Positions 1-64,000 of a stretch of 64,000 nucleotides of DNA are shown here, piece after piece. The notes below the pieces were generated by a model. It made no database searches, was not told the DNA's origin, and worked only from the letters and a program-made list of their open reading frames with translations. A program made the translations under genes and the position numbers. The stretch is taken from contig NC_080067.1 of NCBI RefSeq assembly GCF_949987535.1, positions 56,850,405 to 56,914,404 of the forward strand, read 5' to 3'. The DNA is from Balaenoptera acutorostrata (Eukaryota; Chordata; Mammalia; Artiodactyla; Balaenopteridae). Position 1 is the first letter of the stretch. Each line of letters opens with the position of its first letter.

Positions 1-56432
<56,432 letters not shown>

Positions 56433-56825
56433 AGCTTAAAAAAATCTTAATTTGTAGAAACTTTTAAACAACCTCATATTCAAATAAGAAACTGACTTAA
56501 ATGGTACTTGTCGTTAGCACTTGGTGAACGCTGGAAAGAAGGTAACACTAAACTATGCCATTTTATTTTCTTCTTGAAAGAGTAAGGTTAACCTCTTACA
56601 TTTTTTGTTAATTCATGTAAAAAATTATATTGATTTTGATGTAATTTTTCTTTGTTGAATCCAATTGAAGACCAGTCATTTAAGTTATTCATGATATTAG
56701 TAACTTTGCCACGTGATACAGTAAATAAATTTTATTGGCTGACGCCAAATACTGCTGTGAATCTCTTTGTATAGTGTCCATGAATGAATTTTTGGAAATA
56801 AATATCTGTGTATCTCAATTTGTTC
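56433..56825 (+). other. ECT2: ECT2 3' untranslated region
   Basis: Non-coding AT-rich sequence after the stop. Two AATAAA signals (56724-56729 and 56797-56802) occur, the second followed by a GT-rich stretch, so cleavage is likely near 56815-56825. The exact end is inferred. Confidence 0.75.
56724..56802 (+). promoter_or_regulatory. ECT2: ECT2 polyadenylation signals (two AATAAA)
   Basis: AATAAA at 56724 and again at 56797, about 290 and 365 bases after the stop codon. The distal copy has the better downstream element (TGTGTATCTC... rich in G and T). Confidence 0.7.
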
Positions 56826-58319
56826 AGAAATTAAGTGATACCACAGTACTGACTAGATAAAAACCTGCATAGATCTCTGAATAGTGGGTTCTTGGTCCAC
56901 ATGTGCTATTTAAAGTAGTTATTTAACTGCTCCTTTTGCAGTTTATTTAAAAAATAAAGATACAGCATGTGGATTTTAAAAGATTTGCCCCTATTAACAA
57001 GAATAACAGTTAAAGGAGATGGTTTCAAAATACGCTTGCAAATTGAGATAAGGGCAGAAAGATTAGAAAATAATGTATATTTTGCACAAACGTGATACTG
57101 ATGTATACTTGTAGCTGTTTAAGGGACAATATACTTATGGTGATTTTAGCCACTAGCAAATCTTGATTTAGTTTGATAGTGTGTGGAATTTTATTTTGAA
57201 GGATAAGACCATGGGGAAATTGTGGTAAAGATTGTTTATATTCTTTATGAAATAATTCTAAAGTTGGCTAACCTGCTGTAAAATACATAGATATGTGTAT
57301 GGTCAAATTTTTATCATGGCCTCATAATTAAGTGTAAAACTGAAATACATTTATTTGCTTTTGTAAAATATTTTTCAAACCCTGATGTCATCTTTCACAG
57401 TATTTTTTTTTAAGTCAGTAATACAAATTAATCAAGTTCCTATGAATAAATGCATTTTTATTTCCTACCTGTTGAGGGAGTACTGCAAATGTTTAATTGT
57501 CATTTAACAATTTTCAGTTATCAGTTATAATAGTTTAACTGACTATATAGATTTATTTCTATGCCACATATGTACCACTTTTAAATAGTAAATGATCCTT
57601 TATTGCTATATTTTAAAAGCAGTTGTATTAGGAAGAACTTTGTAAATAAATACTTAAAACCCAAGTATATTTTATGTTTCATGTTTTAAACAGTTCTTTT
57701 AGACAAATTTTCATAGGCCAGTATGAATGCTTATATCAACCTTTGCTCTGTTATATATTTGCTTGCATATTTATTGCTTATTTCTCCCTCTATTAGTATT
57801 TGTAAGCATTATATATACTTGGCAATGTGTAAGTTAGGAGTCTTTAATCTGGAATCTACTTTGCAGAATGGAGGTAGTGAATCCTATATGATAGTTTATA
57901 TAAGAGTTTGTGTTTATGTGCATGTATGCATTTTTTCTGGCAGAAAATACACAACTTTTATCATTGTATTGGGATGGAGGGAGCTATGGTTGCCTCCAAA
58001 GATGTGGGTTTTCCAGGGAGAGGAAGTGATGTGAGAAAAGGCATGAAGTTGGAAATGTATTGGATGTTCACTGGCAAAGTGTAGCAGGTAGTTAATTTTA
58101 ACTTTAAAGGGAGCTTTAAAGTCAGTGTGGGAAGGTACTATTACCCAGGAGTGTGGATGCAGGAAGATGTGAGCAAATTGGAACTCATTACTGCAACAGA
58201 ATACCACAATTCTCATAGACATATTTCTAGAAAAATGTAACTTATTAATACTGATATAGGAAGAAATAGAACACGTATAAATGTTCATATAAACACTGTA
58301 GAAATGGAATCCACATTTT
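56826..58319. other. Intergenic sequence, nothing recognised
   Basis: About 1.5 kb of AT-rich DNA after ECT2. A frame at 57723-58034 lacks any recognisable domain or start context. Confidence 0.45.
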
Positions 58320-60950
58320 AAATTATTCCTAGAAAAAAATCACCAGGCCCAAATGGCTTCACTGGATAATGCTATTCAATATTTAATGAAGAATTAATAC
58401 CAATCTTACACAAATACTTAAAGAGAATAGAGGAAGGAAACTTCCCATTTCATTTTATGAGTTCCAGATAACTTTGGACATTTTAAGAAATGTTAATCCT
58501 ATTTGTGAAAATACATTCAATATTTCAAAATGTTAACAAATGAAATATTGTAATATATAAGAAGAATAGTATATCATAACCAAGTTGGGTTTATGCCAGG
58601 CACACAAGGTTATTCTAATTTTAGATAATTTATCAGTATATTTTCCTAATAGGTTAAGGGAGAAAAATTATATTACCTCTGTAGTTGCAGGGAAAACATC
58701 CAATAAATTTGTCTCTTGTGATCAAACTTTTTGCAGATTAGGAGTAGAATGGAACATCCTTAAACTGATAAAAGATTATCTACCAAAAAAACTATAACAA
58801 ACATCATACTTAATGATGAAACCTTGGCAACATATTCTTTTTTTTTTTTTTTTAATTTTTATTTATTTATTTATTATTTTTGGCTGTGTTGGGTCTTCAT
58901 TTCTGTGCGAGGGCTTTCTCTAGTTGCGGCAAGTGGGGGCCACTCTTCATCACAGTGCGCGGGCCTGTCACTGTCGCGGCCTCTCTTGTTGCAGAGCACA
59001 GGCTCCAGACGCGCAGGCTCAGTAGCTGTGGCTCACGGGTCTAGTTGCTCCGTGGCATGTGGAATCTTCCCAGACCAGGGCTCGAACCCGTGTTCCCTGC
59101 ATTGGCAGGCAGATTCTCAACCACTGTGCCACCAGAGAAGCCCGGCAACATATTCTTTGTGATCAGAAAGGAGAGGGGTGCCTACTGCACCTTTAATCAA
59201 CATTTTAATATAGTCCCTCCCAGTGCAGTATTGTAAGAAAAAGAAATGGTATAAAAATTAGAAAGGAAAAACCAATACTGCTGTTATTCACAGATGATAT
59301 GATTGTGTAGATAGGAAATCCTAAAGAATCTACAGATAAGTTACTAAGTTAAATTCTGATACAAAATCAGTATACAAATATCAATTATATTAACACTAGC
59401 CACAAACAGGTTGAAAATGCTTTTTCTTAAAAGATACCCGTTACAATAGCATAAAAACCACTGAAGTACTTAAGAATAAATCTAATAAAAGATGTACAAG
59501 ATCTTACAGAGAAGACCATGGGACTTTATTTACGTTAATTAAAGACCTTAATAGAGATATTATACCATAGTCATGGATTGGTTACTTTACTTTTGAAAAA
59601 TGTTTCCCCCAAATTGAATTATAGATTCAAACAAAGCCAGTCAAAATACAAAGCTTTATTAGAAACAAGGTTTATTATAAAGTCGTAGCAATCAAGACGT
59701 TGAGGTGTTGGAAGTTTTGGTGTACTGAACACAAATAGATTAATGAATTATAATTGAAAATACATAAACAGACAAAAGTAGCACTTTAAAACATTGGGGA
59801 AAAGGCAGTCTGTTCAATAAATGGTGCAGAGAAAAATGGGTATCTTTATTAAAAAAAGAAGAGAAGGAAATTAATTTCTTCACATACTATACAAAAATGA
59901 ATTTTAAGGGAATTGTAGACCTAAATATGAAAGGTAAAACTATAAAGATTTTACTAGGTAATATAGGAGAGTATTTTTAATCTGTTGGGTTGGAAAAGAT
60001 TACTTAAACATGTTACTTTGTTTAAGCTAATTATAGTGGGAAAGATTGATAAATCTACATTAAAATTAAGAACTTCTAGTCATGAAAAGACATCATTAAG
60101 AGAGTGAAAGTCACAGAGTAGATGTTTGCAATTTATGCAACTGACAAACGACTCATATCCAGAATATGTAAATAACTTAAAAATCTGAAAAATCAGACAT
60201 CTCTATAGAAAAAAAGGCATTTTACAAGTGAGAAACCCAAATGGCTAATAAGCGTATTAAGAAATGTTCCCCATTCATAATGCAGAAAATGCAAGTAAGA
60301 TACAATTGCACATGCACCATATTTGCTTAGCACAAATGGGAAGCAGAGAAGTCTCTTCCACTGCTTGTAGGAGTGTAAATTGTATAATCATTTTACAAAA
60401 CGCTTGGGCATTAAGCAGTAAGGTTTAAGATATGCATACCTTAAAACCAAACAGTTGCAATCCCAGATATTTATTTCAGGAAAAATAGGCACATGAATAT
60501 CAGAATCCATGTACAAAAGAATGTTCATAGCTGCATTATACATAATAGCCTGAAAATGAAAAATCAGGAATTTATATCAACATTATAATGGATGCATATA
60601 CTGTATTATAGTCATGCATTGAATGAACTCCTGAACATGCAATGACCTGGATAAATCTTGAGAGTATTGAGTGAAAGAAAACAGATATAAAAATAACTAT
60701 TTTTAAAATTCTATTTATATAAAGTTTAAAAATTGACAAAGTGATACTTTATTGTGTAAGGTTGTAGAGTTATCTGGTAAAAGTTTAAAGACAAACAAGA
60801 AAATTGTTACTCTAAAAGCCAACATAGTATAACCTCCATGGGGGAAGATGAGGAAGGGGCACATGGGAACTTATGTACTCTGGCAGCATTCTATTTCTTA
60901 ACCTTTATGTTATACACTTGTTCACTTCATAGTAATTTATTGTTTTATTT
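58320..60950 (+). mobile_element. Old LINE-1 ORF2 and 3' remnant, sense strand
   Basis: Degraded ORF2: KSPGPNGFTG-like text at about 58338, an LADTPTTLFFTDDM-type palm with TGATGATATG at 59293, thumb text AATCTAATAAAAGATG, and a 3' end with TTCATAGCTGCATTATACATAATAGC at 60525. Split by a CHR SINE. Many indels; no working frame. Confidence 0.75.
58841..59143 (-). mobile_element. CHR-2-type SINE nested in LINE-1
   Basis: Antisense to the host LINE-1, with duplication GGCAACATATTCTTT (58826-58840 and 59144-59158). Confidence 0.95.
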
Positions 60951-61052
60951 AGCTTTTTAAGAAGACCAGTAATGTTGACATCTTTCAAGGTTGAGAGAGC
61001 AAATATAAAATGTTAGATGTGATATAATACACTGACACATGCATATTATATT

Positions 61053-61417
61053 TTTTTTTTTTTTTTTAAACTTTTTTTTTTTTTTTTTTTTTTAAAGGAT
61101 TTTCTTATTTATTTATTTATTTATTTATTTTTGGCTGTGTTGGGTCTTCGGTTCGTGCGAGGGCTTTCTCCAGTTGCGGCAAGCGGGGGCCACTCTTCAT
61201 CGCGGTGCGGGGACCGCTCTTCATCGCGGTGCGCGGGCCTTTCTCTATCGCGGCCCCTCCCGTCGCGGGGCACAGGCTCCAGACGCGCAGGCTCAGCAAT
61301 TGTGGCTCACGGGCCCAGCTGCTCCGCGGCATGTGGGATCTTCCCAGACCAGGGCTCGAACCCGTGTCCCCTGCATTAGCAGGCAGATTCTCAACCACTG
61401 CGCCACCAGGGAAGCCC
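61053..61417 (-). mobile_element. CHR-2-type SINE with internal duplication
   Basis: Antisense SINE with duplication ACATGCATATTATATT (61037-61052 and 61418-61433) and two T runs. The segment CTCTTCATCGCGGTGCG is present twice in tandem near 61191-61233, which the other SINEs lack except the one at 62515. Confidence 0.95.
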
Positions 61418-61671
61418 ACATGCATATTATATTATGAACAACTTTATGCCAGTCAAATTGCAGACTTAGTTGAAATTGATAAATTCTGAAGAAAATACAA
61501 AAAAAATGACTCAGTAAGAAAAAAAAAAATCCTGGTTGGTTCTATAATTATTAAAGAATAGATTCCAAAGTTAAAATTCTTTCTTACAAAGAAAATGCTT
61601 GGCCTAGATAGTTTCAGGGTAACTACACCCCAAATTCAAGGAACAGATTGAAGAGAGAACATTTTCCATTT

Positions 61672-62005
61672 ATTTATTTATTTTTAAATATTTATTTACC
61701 TATTTGTTTTTGGCTGCGTCGGGTCTTAGTTGCGGCACGCGGGATTTTTCGTTCTGGCACACAGGCTCTTCATTGCAGCGCGTGGGCTTCTCTCTAGTTG
61801 TGATGAGCGAGCGGGCTCCAGAGTGCGCGGGCTCAGTAGTTGTGGCACACGGGCTCGCTAATTGTGGCACGTGGGCCTAGTAGTTGTAGTGTGGGCTTAG
61901 TTGCCGTGTGGCATGTGGGATCTTAGTTCCCTGACAAGGGATTGAACCCACGTCCCCAGCATTGTAAGGTGGATTCTTAACCACTTGGACCACCAGGGAA
62001 ATCCC
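61672..62005 (-). mobile_element. Older artiodactyl tRNA-derived SINE
   Basis: Antisense; duplication AACATTTTCCATTT (61658-61671 and 62006-62019). Body differs from the CHR-2 copies: GGTCTTAGTTGCGGCACGCG and GATCTTAGTTCCCTGAC, an older branch. Confidence 0.92.
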
Positions 62006-62514
62006 AACATTTTCCATTTTCTAATGAGTTTTTAACATAACCTTGATATCAGAACAAAGAGAAAAGGAAAGGAAAATTATAGTGTAATCTCATTTAAGTC
62101 TATCAATGGAAAAATTCTAAAATTGCTAATACTCTTAGCAATGTGAATTCAGCATTGCATAAAAAAGATTATGCATCATTACTAAGTTGAGTTTATCTCT
62201 GGAATGCAAGGTTGCTTTAACAATGCAAAATCAGTTTTTAAATACAAAATGTAATTCACCACATTTACAGATAAAGGGGAAAATCATAGGATCATCTCAA
62301 TAATAAATAAAAAACATCTGAAAAATTTAATGCATAAAAAAGCACTTCCTTAAGGTAGTAAAGGACTTTCACCAAGAAAAACTACAGCACACATCTTACT
62401 TAATGATGCAACTTTAAAAGCATTTCCTTCAAGATCAGAATACAAGGATGTCATTATATTGGAGGTCCTAGCCAGTGCACTGACAATTAAAAAAAAAAAA
62501 AAAAAAAAAAAAGT

Positions 62515-62873
62515 GGGCTTCCCTGGTGGCGCAGTGGTTGAGAATCTGCCTGCTAATGCAGGGGACAAGGGTTCGAGCCCTGGTCTGGGAAGATCCCACA
62601 TGCCACGGAGCAGCTGGGCCCGTGAGCCACAACTACTGAGCCTGCGCGTCTGGAGCCTGTGCCCCGCAACGGGAGGGGCCGCGATAGTGAAAGGCCCGCG
62701 CACCGCGATGAAGAGCGGTCCCCGTACCGCGATGAAGAGTGGCCCCCACTTGCTGTAACTAGAGAAAACCCTCGCACGAACTGAAGACCCAACACAGCCA
62801 AAAATAAAAGAAATAAATAAAGTAGCTATAAAAGTAATGGATTTTTATAAAAAAAAAAAAAAAAAAAAAAAAA
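62515..62873 (+). mobile_element. CHR-2-type SINE, sense strand, with internal duplication
   Basis: Sense copy: GGGCTTCCCTGGTGGCGCAG head with A/B-box-like tRNA region, AATAAATAAA tail, extra A run to 62873. Preceded by an A24-like run. It has the duplicated CACCGCGATGAAGAGCGG / TACCGCGATGAAGAGTGG segment near 62700-62745, like the copy at 61053. Confidence 0.94.
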
Positions 62874-62892
62874 GTCTAAGAATTCAAGAGGA

Positions 62893-63137
62893 GGGATTTC
62901 CCTGGTGGTGCAGTGGATAAGACTCCGCTCTCCCAATGCATGGGGCCCATGTTCGATCCCTTGTCAGGGAACTAGATCGCATGTGCATGCCACAACTAAG
63001 AGTTCGCATGCCACAACTAAGTAGCCCTGGAGCCGCAACTAAGGAACCCGTCTGCTGCAACAAAAGGAGCCCACATGGGGCAACTAAGACCTGGTGCAAC
63101 CAAATAAATAAATAAATATTTAAAAAATAATAATAAA
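62893..63137 (+). mobile_element. Older tRNA-derived SINE, sense strand
   Basis: Starts GGATTTCCCTGGTGGTGCAG, includes GATCCCTTGTCAGGGAAC, ends in AAATAAATAAATAAAT. Duplication AAGAATTCAAGAGGA (left about 62878-62892, right 63138-63152, first base approximate). Confidence 0.9.
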
Positions 63138-64000
63138 AAGAATTCAAGAGGAAAAAATATATTCTTATTCACAGGGGAGTTATTGTCTGCATAGGCCCAT
63201 CTTCCCTCCCCACCTCCACAAAGAATATGCAGATAAATTGATAGAATTAATAAGAGTTTAGTAAGGTTCTGGAAACAAGTAAAAATCAATTGTATTTCTA
63301 TGTACCAGCAAAAATCAAAAGCTATAGTAAAAAAAAAAAGGTAACAGTTACAATGGCAACAAAAAATATAAGATACTAGAATTAATTCCAACAGAAGATT
63401 TGCAAGAGTTTTATGCAGAAAATTAAAACTTTATTAGAAGTCATTAATCTAACAGTACAGAGTATATTCTTAGATAGAAATTCCCCAAATTGATTGTCCA
63501 TCCTCTATAAGAATTTTTAATTTATCAAACTGGCTAATTCTAAAATAGACTTGGTAGAGCAAATAGCCAATAAAGTTAAGATACTCGTGAGGAGGCACAA
63601 GGTGAGAGCATTTGATTTACAAGATACCAAGACTTATAAACGAAATGGTATTTGGTGCAAGGATAGGTAAATTGACGTATTGATGAATTGATTTATTGCA
63701 CAGAAGTCAGTTTGTCATTACGTAGTAAAGTTGTACATGACCAAACCTATATCCATTCTTACTTAGGGAAGCCGTTGCACACGTGTGTCTGCTGGTGTAC
63801 AGGTGTGAGAATGCCTACAGCAGCATTGCTTATAGTAGTATTCCCAAATTGGAAACAACCCAGTGTCAACAGTAGAATGGATATGTAAATTACAGGATAG
63901 TCATACAATTTAATGACATACAGTGATGACATGAATGCATTTTATCTATGTCCAAAAACATTAATTTCAGGAACATACTGAGTGAAAAAGCAAGTCAGAA

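Larger units (their letters stand above)
61434..64000 (+). mobile_element. Second old LINE-1 remnant, sense strand, split by SINEs
   Basis: Pieces at 61434-61657, 62020-62480 and 63153-64000. Text runs in order through the RT region (ATGCTTGGCCTAGATAG; TTATCTCTGGAATGCAAGG; GTCCTAGCCAGTGC), the thumb (ATCAATTGTATTTCTATG) and the 3' ORF2 end (GCAGCATTGCTTATAG; GGAAACAACCCAGTG). Degenerate; continues past the window end. Confidence 0.72.

Noticed and set aside
57723..58034. 103-codon frame downstream of ECT2.
   Set aside because: Low-complexity hydrophobic translation without recognisable domain; length is expected by chance in AT-rich DNA.
62515..62600. tRNA-like sequence that might be taken as a tRNA gene.
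   Set aside because: It is the tRNA-derived head of a SINE, continuous with the SINE body and tail; no complete cloverleaf.

Overview
The window is mammalian nuclear DNA, most likely from a cetacean. The strongest clue is 19 copies of tRNA-derived SINEs of the CHR type (recognisable by the GGGCTTCCCTGGTGG head and AATAAATAAA tails), many with clean target-site duplications, and LINE-1 as the only LINE with long fairly recent copies. I saw no BovB or Bov-A elements, which argues against a ruminant. The assignment rests on repeats, not on a marker gene.

One protein-coding gene dominates: ECT2, the RhoA guanine nucleotide exchange factor of cytokinesis, on the + strand. The window opens inside a coding exon and contains the rest of the gene: 20 coding exons shared by all transcripts, then two possible 3' terminal exons. 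Every exon boundary can be placed from phase and homology. The 794 codons through the usual last exon correspond to residues 121-914 of the 914-residue human form, with no frameshift, in-frame stop or length difference. In order the exons encode the last part of the N-terminal BRCT0 module, BRCT1 and BRCT2 (positions 3-5303), the basic S-loop/nuclear localisation region (6671-11100), the DH catalytic domain (11116-30855), the PH domain (31349-42256), and a basic C-terminal tail (42257-56432). The 5' exons and promoter lie outside the window.

Introns are repeat-rich. Two long LINE-1 elements lie antisense to ECT2, in the intron at 31433-40680 and the intron at 42275-52122; both are broken and both carry nested SINEs. 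All 14 intronic CHR SINEs are antisense to the gene. Other recognisable items are MIR and L2 fragments, two or three DNA-transposon fossils, a 3'-truncated U4 snRNA retropseudogene with an 11-bp duplication, a composite TA/TG microsatellite and a short telomere-like repeat.

Downstream of the ECT2 3' UTR (about 56825 to 64000) I find no gene. It holds old sense-strand LINE-1 remnants broken up by five SINEs, two of which share an unusual internal duplication. I did not find a new biological system; the points most worth following are the GC-AG intron, the alternative C-terminal exon with its A8 tract, and the complete antisense bias of intronic SINEs.
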